Notes under the pieces: generated by a model
What the model was told of the DNA's origin: nothing
The model's database searches: none
What the model saw: the letters and a program-made list of their open reading frames with translations, nothing else
Program-made: the position numbers and the translations under genes
In this document: positions 17,450 through 25,406 of the stretch, in pieces
How the letters are laid out: the number at the start of each line of letters is the position of its first letter
Position numbering within the stretch: the first letter of the stretch is position 1
Source: Lachnospiraceae bacterium MD335
GTDB taxonomy: Bacteria > Bacillota > Clostridia > Lachnospirales > Lachnospiraceae
NCBI GenBank assembly: GCA_000403335.2
Contig: KE159629.1
Location: 453,290 to 516,426 of the forward strand
DNA length: 63,137 nt
Reading direction: 5' to 3'

Positions 17450-17537
17450 TATCGACATTATATCATAATTACTTCGTAATTATGGTAATTTATGCCCTTT
17501 CGGGCAAGGTATAATGTCTATCGACATTATATCATAA
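17450..17537. repeat. Direct and inverted repeat element with two alternative foldings
   Basis: A 19-bp direct repeat, TATCGACATTATATCATAA, occurs at 17450-17468 and 17519-17537. Between the copies lies TATAATGTC (17510-17518), which can pair with GACATTATA of either copy. Inside are two perfect hairpins, ATAATTAC/GTAATTAT and GCCC/GGGC (GAAA tetraloop on the minus strand), so pairing with the far copy gives a three-way junction. It lies between the rpmF terminator and the Hpt promoter. It may be a small mobile repeat, an operator or a structured RNA. Confidence 0.65.
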
Positions 17538-17576
17538 CACCAAGAATAATCAATATCCTGCCTTTTCTTCCGAAAA

Positions 17577-17608
17577 CAAAAAATTGAGAAGTCCGAAAAC
17601 CTCTCAAT
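17577..17608 (-). terminator. Terminator after rpmF
   Basis: Arms ATTGAGA/TCTCAAT around a 12-nt loop, followed on the minus strand by TTTTTTG, starting 16 nt beyond the rpmF stop. Confidence 0.8.
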
Positions 17609-17624
17609 CCCTTGATTTTTCTGA

Positions 17625-17804
17625 TTAGTCTGCTGCGATAATCTCTTTCTTGTTGTAAGAGCCGCAAGCCTTGCATACTCTGTGGGGCATCATTAAAGCA
17701 CCGCACTTGCTGCATTTTACCAATGTAGGAGCGCTCATCTTCCAGTTTGCTCTTCTCTTGTCTCTTCTGCTTTTCGAAGATTTATTTTTTGGACATATAG
17801 ACAT
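17625..17804 (-). CDS. rpmF: 50S ribosomal protein L32
   Basis: Translation gives a 59-residue protein beginning MSICPKNKSSKSRRDKRRAN. It has the basic N terminus of L32 and a zinc ribbon CSKC...CKAC (C-x2-C-x8-C-x2-C), the zinc-binding form. AAGGAGG lies 6 nt before the ATG. It follows the YceD gene by 3 nt, the normal yceD-rpmF pair, and is closed by a terminator rather than continuing into plsX. Confidence 0.95.
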   Translation of the reverse strand: MSICPKNKSSKSRRDKRRANWKMSAPTLVKCSKCGALMMPHRVCKACGSYNKKEIIAAD

Positions 17805-17807
17805 TTG

Positions 17808-18332
17808 TTACACCTCCTTATTTGCATTCATAAGATCTTTTATTACCGCCATACGGGGATCCGGCACGAAATCATCGCAGCCGCATGCTCCGTCATTCAG
17901 ATTCTGACCGCAAACTTTACAAATTCCTTTGCAGTCTTCACGGCACAAAACCTTTTCCGGCCAATTGAATAAGATTTCAGCTCTGATTAGTTCGTCCACA
18001 TTTAAGTGATTCCCTTCCAAAACGCTAAATTCGTAATCATCCCTGTCCGCACCCGCGTAATCAGGAGAAACCAGCTTTAAACGAAAGGTAACATCAAACG
18101 GATATTCCACATCTTTTAAACATCGGTCGCAGGCAAGCACCAGTGTCAGCTTTATATTTCCTTCCGCCAGCGCCTTTGACTGACCCAAATGTGAAAGTCT
18201 TAATGTCACAGGATTTTTTTCCTGAATGGAAAAATTCCCATACACACAGGAAAAGCGTTCCGCCTCATAGGGCACGTCCATTTCCTGCACACAACCGTCA
18301 TTTGTAAACACATCTACCAAATTCACTAACAT
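17808..18332 (-). CDS. YceD/DUF177 family protein
   Basis: Protein of about 174 residues with the DUF177 cysteine pattern: CDRC in the middle and CREDCKGICKVCGQN near the C terminus, probably metal binding. The family is almost always encoded next to rpmF and has been linked to 23S rRNA or ribosome maturation. The start at 18332 is supported by GAGGAG six bases upstream; the longer frame (ATG at 18353) has no such site. Transcribed from a strong promoter 28 nt upstream. Confidence 0.88.
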   Translation of the reverse strand: MLVNLVDVFTNDGCVQEMDVPYEAERFSCVYGNFSIQEKNPVTLRLSHLGQSKALAEGNIKLTLVLACDRCLKDVEYPFDVTFRLKLVSPDYAGADRDDYEFSVLEGNHLNVDELIRAEILFNWPEKVLCREDCKGICKVCGQNLNDGACGCDDFVPDPRMAVIKDLMNANKEV

Positions 18333-18359
18333 TGCAGACTCCTCTTCACACATTCACAT

Positions 18360-18388
18360 ATTATACCGAAACCTGAAAATTTTGTCAA
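18360..18388 (-). promoter_or_regulatory. Sigma-A promoter of the yceD-rpmF operon
   Basis: TTGACA (18383-18388), exactly 17 nt, TATAAT (18360-18365): consensus at both boxes. Confidence 0.85.
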
Positions 18389-18501
18389 CCAAATCTATAA
18401 AATTTTTCCGTTCAAAACAGGATTTTTCATATTTTAATAGTCCGTATAAGCGAAAATATGGTATCATAATACTGTTATAAATGCAAGAAAGGATTTTTTA
18501 T

Positions 18502-19758
18502 ATGAAAATTGCCGCAATTATTGCCGAATATAATCCGTTTCACAACGGACATCTGCTGCAGTTAAATACCATCCGCGAAACCGTCGGCGCAGACGAAATT
18601 ATCATTCTGATGAGCGGTGATTTCGTACAAAGAGGCGCTCCGGCAGTTATCGACAAATACGCGCGCTGCCGCATGGCGCTCGCAAGCGGCGCAGACGCTG
18701 TTTTTGAGCTGCCTGTATATTTTGCGCTCGCAAGCGCGGAGTATTTCGCACAGGGAGCGGTATCGCTTATGGATCGTCTTGGCGTAACGGACGTCCTTCA
18801 CTTCGGAAGCGAGTGCGGAGACATTTCTCTTTTGCAGGACTGCGCCACAATGATCGCGGATGAGTCGGACGCATACCGCCGCCTTTTAAATCACCATCTG
18901 AAAACCGGAAAATCCTTTCCTTTTGCAAGAAGCGAGGCAGTAAAAGCACTGTCCGCCGACTGCAATAAAGAAAAAATCACGGAGGTTTTCGCAACCCCTA
19001 ACAATATCCTTGCACTGGAATACCTCAAGGCGCTCCGGCAGCAAAAAAGCACTGTGAAGCCGCTTACACTACAGCGAACTGGTGCGGGCTTTCACGCGGA
19101 TACGCTCTCCCCAAAAGAGCTGCCGTCCGCAAACGCTATCCGAAAAAGCCTCCAAAATGCCCCCGGCAGCGCCGTGTCCCATCTTTGCGGTCATCTGCCC
19201 GATGCCTGCCTGCAAATCCTAAAAGAAAACCGTTTCTTATTTTTAGATGATTTTTCGCAGGTTCTCTTATATAAACTGATGCAGGATGCATACCTTAATG
19301 GGAATTTTTCACGATTTTTTGACATCAGCCCCGCACTTTCCAACACCATATCCGCAAAGCTTATGCAGTTTACGTCATTTGAGACCTTTGTACAGCTATG
19401 TAAAAGCAAACACCTTACCTATACACGCATCTGCCGCAGTCTGATGCATATTCTCCTTGATATGACGCAGGAGCATGCCGACCGATTAAAGGCAGACGGC
19501 TGCGGCTATGCAAGACTGCTCGGCTTTCGGACGAAAAACGGCAGGAGCAGACTGTTAAACACCATACAGGAAAACGCAGCCATTCCCGTTATCACTTCCC
19601 CTGCAAAAGGGCTTCATATGCTTACTGGAAGCGCCCGCATTTCCCTCGAGGCGGATATTCATGCCGCCAACCTGTATGAGGGCGTAAAAGCGCAAAAAGT
19701 GACACATGTGTCACTTTTAAACGAGTTGACCAGAGAAGTCATTCATATTAATTCTTAA
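18502..19758 (+). CDS. tmcAL: tRNA(Met) cytidine acetate ligase
   Basis: Nucleotidyltransferase-fold enzyme that uses acetate and ATP to acetylate C34 of elongator tRNA-Met. The N terminus has the adenylate-binding pattern [16 protein letters not shown] (HxGH type), followed by [16 protein letters not shown]. The length (418 residues) fits the family (formerly DUF795/YlbM). The start at 18502 has AAAGGA eight bases upstream. Its last 11 bases overlap the convergent UPF0210 gene, and a perfect palindrome near its 3' end appears to serve as that gene's terminator. Confidence 0.9.
   Translation: MKIAAIIAEYNPFHNGHLLQLNTIRETVGADEIIILMSGDFVQRGAPAVIDKYARCRMALASGADAVFELPVYFALASAEYFAQGAVSLMDRLGVTDVLHFGSECGDISLLQDCATMIADESDAYRRLLNHHLKTGKSFPFARSEAVKALSADCNKEKITEVFATPNNILALEYLKALRQQKSTVKPLTLQRTGAGFHADTLSPKELPSANAIRKSLQNAPGSAVSHLCGHLPDACLQILKENRFLFLDDFSQVLLYKLMQDAYLNGNFSRFFDISPALSNTISAKLMQFTSFETFVQLCKSKHLTYTRICRSLMHILLDMTQEHADRLKADGCGYARLLGFRTKNGRSRLLNTIQENAAIPVITSPAKGLHMLTGSARISLEADIHAANLYEGVKAQKVTHVSLLNELTREVIHINS
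19690..19718 (-). terminator. Terminator of the UPF0210 operon embedded in tmcAL coding sequence
   Basis: The plus strand holds a perfect palindrome, core GTGACACATGTGTCAC (19699-19714), flanked by A-run and T-run. Read on the minus strand it is a hairpin followed by TTTTTGCG, starting about 30 nt past the UPF0210 stop. The bases also code for part of the tmcAL C terminus. It is a member of the RTGACA-N4-TGTCAY palindrome set seen in ftsY. Confidence 0.65.
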
Positions 19759-21112
19759 AGCTGTGTATCGGTGCGGGAATTCTTCCGCCGCGATTGACAA
19801 ATGCGTCACATGAAAAACGGTTCACCGGCATAATCGGCGCATGTCCCAGCAATCCGCCAAACTCCGCATTATCCCCGACTGTCTTTCCGATTACGGGTAT
19901 AATGCGCACTGCCGTCGTTTTTTGGTTAATCATGCCGATTGCAAGCTCATCTGCGATAATTCCCGAAATCGTCGTCGCCTTTGTATCTCCCGGAATTGCA
20001 ATCATATCAAGTCCCACGGAACACACACAGGTCATTGCCTCCAGTTTTTCGAGCGTAAGCGCACCTGCATTTACGGCATCTATCATGCCCTGATCTTCGC
20101 TGACCGGAATAAACGCCCCGCTCAGTCCGCCAACATAGGAAGATGCCATTACGCCGCCCTTCTTTACCTGATCATTTAACAATGCCAGTGCCGCCGTCGT
20201 TCCGGGCGCACCTGCATACTCCAAACCAATCTCACACAATATATCCGCCACACTGTCGCCGATTGCCGGCGTTGGCGCAAGCGAAAGGTCAACAATGCCA
20301 AACGGAATACCCAAACGCTTCGACGCCTCCTGCGCCACAAGCTGACCGACTCTCGTCACCTTAAACGCCGTCTTTTTAATAGTCTCGCACAAAATCTCAA
20401 AGTTCTTCCCACGTACGCTCTCCAGTGCATTTTTTACCACGCCCGGACCGCTGACCCCCACATTGATAATCGCATCTGCCTCCGTAACGCCGTGAAACGC
20501 ACCTGCCATAAACGGATTGTCATCCGGCGCATTGCAGAATACCACCAGCTTGGAGCAGCCAATCGAATCATTTTCCTTTGTCAGCTCCGCCGTTTCTTTT
20601 ATAATATCTCCCATAAGACGTACCGCATCCATGTCAATTCCGGTCTTTGTCGAACCAAGGTTTACTGAACTGCAGACAAGCTGTGTCCCGGCAAGCGCTT
20701 TTGGGATAGAACGCAAAAGCAGTTCATCAGCTTTTGTCATACCTTTTGAAACCAAAGCGGAATAACCGCCCAAAAAATTAACGCCTACGTCTTTTCTTGC
20801 CCTGTCAAGCGTCTTTGCAATGGTCACAAAATCGTCTGATGTTTTACATGCCGCACCGCCCACAAGCGCAATCGGCGTAACAGAGATACGTTTATTGACA
20901 ATCGGAATGCCAAATTCCTTCTCAATCGCTTCGCCTACGGCAACCAAATCCTTTGCCGTCTTTGTTATTTTATCATATATTTTTTCGTTTAACCGGTCCA
21001 AATCGGAATCAATACAGTCTAACAGACTGATGCCGAGTGTGATTGTCCTGACATCAAGATTTTCTTTCTCAATCATATTGTTGGTTTCCAACACCTCTTG
21101 AATGTTTATCAT
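19748..21112 (-). CDS. UPF0210 (DUF711, PFL-family) protein
   Basis: The 454-residue protein belongs to the DUF711/UPF0210 family, which is related in fold to pyruvate formate-lyase. Recognisable segments are [13 protein letters not shown] near the N terminus, [13 protein letters not shown]-like [28 protein letters not shown] and the C-terminal [11 protein letters not shown]. It is nearly always paired with an ACT-domain UPF0237 gene, as here, and the pair is thought to act in amino-acid-responsive control or metabolism; the reaction is unknown. GGAGG precedes the ATG. It is convergent with tmcAL, overlapping by 11 nt. Confidence 0.9.
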   Translation of the reverse strand: MINIQEVLETNNMIEKENLDVRTITLGISLLDCIDSDLDRLNEKIYDKITKTAKDLVAVGEAIEKEFGIPIVNKRISVTPIALVGGAACKTSDDFVTIAKTLDRARKDVGVNFLGGYSALVSKGMTKADELLLRSIPKALAGTQLVCSSVNLGSTKTGIDMDAVRLMGDIIKETAELTKENDSIGCSKLVVFCNAPDDNPFMAGAFHGVTEADAIINVGVSGPGVVKNALESVRGKNFEILCETIKKTAFKVTRVGQLVAQEASKRLGIPFGIVDLSLAPTPAIGDSVADILCEIGLEYAGAPGTTAALALLNDQVKKGGVMASSYVGGLSGAFIPVSEDQGMIDAVNAGALTLEKLEAMTCVCSVGLDMIAIPGDTKATTISGIIADELAIGMINQKTTAVRIIPVIGKTVGDNAEFGGLLGHAPIMPVNRFSCDAFVNRGGRIPAPIHSFKN

Positions 21113-21159
21113 CGCTTATCCTCCATCTTCTATCCTCTTTCCCTCCAGTCCGCAGTACC

Positions 21160-21188
21160 AATTTGAAAAACCGAAGTTTTTTCAAATT
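21160..21188 (-). other. UUCG-capped hairpin between UPF0237 and UPF0210 genes
   Basis: On the minus strand the arms AATTTGAAAAA and TTTTTCAAATT enclose AC-TTCG-G, a stable tetraloop stem of about 12 pairs with no T-tail. It may be a processing or stabilising element between the two genes; it is not a convincing terminator. Confidence 0.5.
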
Positions 21189-21269
21189 GCCGGGCTTCAC
21201 CCTATCTAATGATAAATCGGAAAATATGCCTGCAAGCAGTCAGTCTACCGTTTTATCATTTGGCGCTGC

Positions 21270-21542
21270 TCATATCCTATGCATGCTATTGAAGATTTCT
21301 TCCCTTTGGCAGCGGATAATAACACCAATATCCGCTCCAAGCCGATCCAAATCATCGGAAACTTCGCTCACCGACTTTGCGGCGCTGCTCATATCCGCAA
21401 TCATCATCATGTTAAAATAATCGTCCACAATCGTCTGCGAAATATCCAAAATATTCACCTTATTCTCCGCAAGATATGTACACACCTTTGCAATAATGCC
21501 GACTGTATCCTTTCCAACGACCGTTATAATTGTTTTTTTCAT
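21270..21542 (-). CDS. UPF0237 ACT-domain protein
   Basis: A single ACT domain of 90 residues (MKKTIITVVGKDTVGIIAKV..., then NILDISQTIVDDYFNMMMI). Such domains bind amino acids and regulate a partner protein; the usual partner is the UPF0210 protein encoded next. The ATG at 21542 is preceded by GGAG eight bases upstream. A longer in-frame extension to 21704 runs into the upstream hydrolase gene and is rejected. Confidence 0.9.
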   Translation of the reverse strand: MKKTIITVVGKDTVGIIAKVCTYLAENKVNILDISQTIVDDYFNMMMIADMSSAAKSVSEVSDDLDRLGADIGVIIRCQREEIFNSMHRI

Positions 21543-21588
21543 AATTTGCGCTCCTCTCCTAATCCGAATTATATTATAAAAAATACCA

Positions 21589-22386
21589 TTAAATTTCAAC
21601 CAATTGTGAAATCTCACTGCGATTTGCGACGAAAATCGGGAAATCGTCCGGACGATAAGGATTATCCGCCATTGAAATCTCAAGCCGTACCGTCTCGTAT
21701 GCAAGCTCCGCCAAATTATTCTCCTTGCTTAAATGCCCTAACACCACCGCCTTTAAATTGTCATGTAAAAGACGGCTTAACAGCTTTCCGGAAAGCTCAT
21801 TCGACAGATGCCCCCTGTTTCCGAGAATGCGCTGTTTCAGATAATAGGGGTACGGTCCTACCTGAAGCATATTAATATCATGGTTTGCCTCCAATAAAAG
21901 CGCATCCATGCATTTTAGGCTTTCCACCGTATACTCGTCGTAAATTCCCAAATCCGTTGCAACCGCCATGCGTCTGCCTCCGTATTGAAAACGGTATGCC
22001 ACCGGCTCCGCCGCATCGTGTGAAATCTTCATCGGATTTACCGTGATGTCCTTTAAGATAAATTTTTCGTCCGCACGTATCACGTGAAAAAGTGAGTCAT
22101 CTAATTTGCCAAGATTACTCACTTCTCTGATTGCTGAAATCGTGCCCTTTGTTCCATAGACCGGAATACCGAATTTTCTGCACATCACACCCAAACCATT
22201 GATATGGTCTGAGTGCTCGTGCGTAATTAAGATGCCGTCTATGTCGTTTCCTGTAAGCCCAAGCCCGTTCAAGCCTTCCACCGTCTTTTTCCCGCTTATG
22301 CCTACATCCACCAACAGGTGCGTTGCCTCCGTACCGATATAAATACAGTTGCCGCTGCTTCCGCTGGCTATACTACATAATTTCAC
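21589..22386 (-). CDS. WalJ/YycJ-type metallo-beta-lactamase fold hydrolase
   Basis: A 265-residue metal-dependent hydrolase with the HEHSDHINGL signature, D and H residues downstream (ISHDAAEPV, ATDLGIY, LGHLSKENN) and N terminus KLCSIASGSSGNCIYI, matching YycJ/WalJ, an exonuclease-like protein linked to cell-wall regulation and DNA repair in Firmicutes. Here it is not with walRK but between the FtsA-like gene and the UPF0237/UPF0210 pair. Overall match is good; the substrate is not settled. Confidence 0.85.
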   Translation of the reverse strand: MKLCSIASGSSGNCIYIGTEATHLLVDVGISGKKTVEGLNGLGLTGNDIDGILITHEHSDHINGLGVMCRKFGIPVYGTKGTISAIREVSNLGKLDDSLFHVIRADEKFILKDITVNPMKISHDAAEPVAYRFQYGGRRMAVATDLGIYDEYTVESLKCMDALLLEANHDINMLQVGPYPYYLKQRILGNRGHLSNELSGKLLSRLLHDNLKAVVLGHLSKENNLAELAYETVRLEISMADNPYRPDDFPIFVANRSEISQLVEI

Positions 22387-22446
22387 CTATTCCTACCCCC
22401 ATGACTGCCTATACCTGCGAATTTGGGCGCAAGCACAAATTTGCCT

Positions 22447-22471
22447 GTTGAAAAATCTATGATTTTTCAAC
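22447..22471 (-). other. Perfect hairpin between the FtsA-like and WalJ-type genes
   Basis: Arms GTTGAAAAATC/GATTTTTCAAC around a 3-nt loop, without a T-tail. It is similar in design to the hairpin at 21160 in the same operon, and may be an RNA processing or stability signal. Confidence 0.45.
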
Positions 22472-22492
22472 ATAACCTCTTGTCTCTCTTTT

Positions 22493-24808
22493 TCATTCCT
22501 TCCAGTATACATCAATCTTGTCCCCGTTGTAAAGCTCTTGTGTATATTGTGCGTCTTTTCCGTTGACAAGTGTCGCAATTCCGGAGCCGCGCATCTTACT
22601 GGTGTCAAAATTGATGTAATCAAAGATGTCAACAAAAGTATAATTCTTTTTTCCTCTCATGACAATAGGTTTTTGGTTAACTATAACAATTACTTTTTTA
22701 AATTCCTCAAAATGCTCCTCTGTATTCTTTTCCTCTTCCTTCTTTTCTTCTTTCTTCTCTTCCTTTGCGGCATCTTCTACCATGCTCTTAAATACATGAA
22801 CGGTTTCTGAGGTCTTTGCATCTGTCTTGGTATTGGAGGACGCTTTCGTCTCATTGACTGTCTCAGTCGTTTTCGCAGTCTCCTTTGTTTCTTCGCGTTC
22901 CGGCTTCTGATCAGATACCTGCGCGTTCACGCTTTCTTGTTTTTCTTCTTCCGCGAGTTTGGCATTTTCGGCAACATGCTTCTTTACAGCCTCACTGAAT
23001 TTTTCCCTCTTTGCCTCACGCTGCGCCGCCTCATAAATTTCCTGCCGCTCAATCTCTTTTTTGCTCTTTAGCTCAATTTTGTCCGTACCGCAGACGGTAG
23101 CGTCCGTTTTTGCCTCCTCACCGTTTATATACAGTACCATGTCGTCTGTTGAGACACCCATGTATTCGCAAAACTGCTCCAATGTGTAGTACGGCAAAAA
23201 TTCAATCACATCCTGATCCTGTATCCAATATTCCTGCGTCACCGTATTTCCGTTTACCTTTACGGGTTTGGGGAGCTGCACTTCATCCCCGTTGACCGTG
23301 AGCGTAATTTTGCCGTTGCAGTCAACTAAACCGGCAATTTTTTCCTGCGCAGGCTGCCCCAGTGTGGATTCTTCTATTGTAATCACATCGTTTGACTTAA
23401 TCTGATAACTCAAATCAACACTTTCGCCGTTGACATATACATGCGCGCTTTCGCCATATTCTCCTTTTGTGACACGGTTCTTTCCGTTTACCGTATAGCA
23501 AAGCTGCGCACCGCGTCTTGGGAACAACCCCTCACGCGAGAAAGAGGACTGCATTGCGGCATCCATAACCGTCAGTTTATTGTTGTCATAAAGCTTTATC
23601 CTGTTTCCGTTAAATGTTATGTAAACAAAATTATTACTGTGCTCATAATGTGTAAGACATATGCCAACAGGTGTGATGATTGTGGAATCCTTTAAAGCTC
23701 CTTCGGGGAATTCAATATTTCCCATAATCTCCTCACCCCGGATTGCGACGCGAGATGCGTCAAGCCCAAGCTCCTGCGCAATCTTTTGGTTGAATCCTTT
23801 GATTTTTCCGCCGCCGCCAACAATAAATACCGCGCTTGGCGATGTTCCGCCGTTGAGCTCCCGAATGGTATCCGCGGTAAGTTTTGCGATTTTTTCCATC
23901 TCAGGTTTGCAAATGGAAACGACTTCTTCCGCCGTAATAATCTGCTCAATACCCATGATGTCCTCATATTTAATTTCATCCTGCTCCGTTGCCGCCGTCT
24001 TTATCTTTTCTGCGGTTGCAAAGTCAATCAGGCATGTTCTTGCAAGAAGCTCCGTAAGCGAATCACCCGCATATGGCAACATGCCAAACGCAATCACGCT
24101 TCCCTCATCCGTAATGGAAATATCGGAAGTGCCCGCACCCACGTCAACCATTGCAATATTCAAAAGCCTGAATTTTTCCGGAATCGCCACCCGGATTGCC
24201 GCAATCGGCTCAAGCGTCAAATTTGCTACCTTTAAACCCGCAAGCTCCACAGCGCTGTAAAGTCCGTCAACCACATCGTCCGGCAGAAACGTTGCAATTA
24301 TATCTGCGCCTAGGCTCTTTGCCTTGTGATGCTCCGGCTGGCTCATCCAAAGCCCATTGATATAATACTTGACAACAGAATGCCCTACACAGTAGAACTG
24401 CATCTGCGTGTCGTTCTTCTCCTGAAATTCGGCAAATGCATTGTCGACGCCCATTGAAACGAGCGTGTTCATATCCTCACGCGTAACGCTGCGCTCCGTG
24501 TCAAAGTCCAAATCAACATGCACATTCATCGTCTTTAAGACACGTCCTGCCGCCGCGATACATACCTCGTCAAGCGTAATGCCTGTCTTTTCCTGAAGCG
24601 ACTGTCTGATGCCGGAGATTGTGGCTGCAACCCTGTTAATGTCATGAATTTGTCCATCCACCATAGCACGCGTCTGATGCTCCTTGATTTCCTGCGCAAT
24701 TACGACGAACGTTTCTCCCTGGCGGTATCCTAGGGTTCCAACTACATTTCTCGTACCAATATCAAGTCCGAACACAATTTCCTCTTCCCTCATGTTTCTC
24801 TCGTTCAT
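22493..24808 (-). CDS. Long FtsA-like actin-family cell division protein
   Basis: The 771-residue protein begins with an FtsA/PilM-type ATPase (residues about 1-390): phosphate-1 loop VFGLDIGTRNVVGTL, phosphate-2 MVDVGAGTSDISI, adenosine loop FIVGGGGKIKGF. After it come beta-rich segments each reading like a small beta-grasp or ubiquitin-like unit (YTVNGKNR...SNDVITIEE; VNGDEVQLPKP...DQDVIEFLPY; final VIVNQKPIVM...NGDKIDVYW), split by a charged Glu/Lys-rich linker (about 590-705). Normal FtsA is about 420 residues and ends in an amphipathic helix, which I do not see. It overlaps coaE by 4 nt. A division or polymer-scaffold role is inferred from the ATPase domain only. Confidence 0.75.
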   Translation of the reverse strand: MNERNMREEEIVFGLDIGTRNVVGTLGYRQGETFVVIAQEIKEHQTRAMVDGQIHDINRVAATISGIRQSLQEKTGITLDEVCIAAAGRVLKTMNVHVDLDFDTERSVTREDMNTLVSMGVDNAFAEFQEKNDTQMQFYCVGHSVVKYYINGLWMSQPEHHKAKSLGADIIATFLPDDVVDGLYSAVELAGLKVANLTLEPIAAIRVAIPEKFRLLNIAMVDVGAGTSDISITDEGSVIAFGMLPYAGDSLTELLARTCLIDFATAEKIKTAATEQDEIKYEDIMGIEQIITAEEVVSICKPEMEKIAKLTADTIRELNGGTSPSAVFIVGGGGKIKGFNQKIAQELGLDASRVAIRGEEIMGNIEFPEGALKDSTIITPVGICLTHYEHSNNFVYITFNGNRIKLYDNNKLTVMDAAMQSSFSREGLFPRRGAQLCYTVNGKNRVTKGEYGESAHVYVNGESVDLSYQIKSNDVITIEESTLGQPAQEKIAGLVDCNGKITLTVNGDEVQLPKPVKVNGNTVTQEYWIQDQDVIEFLPYYTLEQFCEYMGVSTDDMVLYINGEEAKTDATVCGTDKIELKSKKEIERQEIYEAAQREAKREKFSEAVKKHVAENAKLAEEEKQESVNAQVSDQKPEREETKETAKTTETVNETKASSNTKTDAKTSETVHVFKSMVEDAAKEEKKEEKKEEEKNTEEHFEEFKKVIVIVNQKPIVMRGKKNYTFVDIFDYINFDTSKMRGSGIATLVNGKDAQYTQELYNGDKIDVYWKE

Positions 24809-25401
24809 ACTTCATCCCCCATTATCTCCTTAATTTGTTGATAGGTTTCTTCCAAATTTCCATTGTTCAAAATGATTCTCTGACAATGCCTGCGAAATTC
24901 TTCCTCCCCAAGCTGCCCTTTCATGATTCCTTCAATCTTCTGTGCACTGTACTGCCTGTTTGCAGCAAGCCGTTTTTTGCGTATATCAGCATCCGAATGA
25001 ATATACCAAAGCTCGTCCACTATCTTGTCATAATGTTCCTCTATCAAAAGCGCGGCTTCTATGAAAAAATAATTTACTTCCCTTCTCTCCTTCTCATAAG
25101 CAATCTGCGCTAAAATATAATTTTTCACTGCCGGATGCACAATTGCATTTACCTGTTCCAGCAACGCATTATTCCCGAAAATCAGTTCTGCCATTTTCTT
25201 CTTGTCAATCCCGCCGGAGCCGTCCAAAATCTGTACTCCCAAAAGCGCGACAACCTTGTTATAACACTCCTGCCCCTTTTCATACAAAAGATGCGCCACC
25301 TCGTCCGCCCGGACAATTCTACACTTGTAATGTTCCCCGATGTAAGAGAGCACCTTTGTCTTTCCCGCACCGACGCCGCCCGTTACTCCTATGATTTTCA
25401 T
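24805..25401 (-). CDS. coaE: Dephospho-CoA kinase
   Basis: P-loop kinase of 198 residues that phosphorylates dephospho-CoA in the last step of coenzyme A synthesis. Walker A is GVTGGVGAGKTKVL at the N terminus; RADEVAHLLYEKGQ and IVHPAVKNYI match the substrate-binding and lid regions. It starts 5 nt after polA and its stop overlaps the FtsA-like start (ATGA). The polA-coaE pairing is common in Firmicutes. Confidence 0.93.
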   Translation of the reverse strand: MKIIGVTGGVGAGKTKVLSYIGEHYKCRIVRADEVAHLLYEKGQECYNKVVALLGVQILDGSGGIDKKKMAELIFGNNALLEQVNAIVHPAVKNYILAQIAYEKERREVNYFFIEAALLIEEHYDKIVDELWYIHSDADIRKKRLAANRQYSAQKIEGIMKGQLGEEEFRRHCQRIILNNGNLEETYQQIKEIMGDEV

Positions 25402-25406
25402 TTTCC

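Noticed and set aside
21543-21704. N-terminal extension of the UPF0237 frame
   Set aside because: It runs into the upstream hydrolase gene, lacks a ribosome site and the ACT domain starts exactly at 21542.
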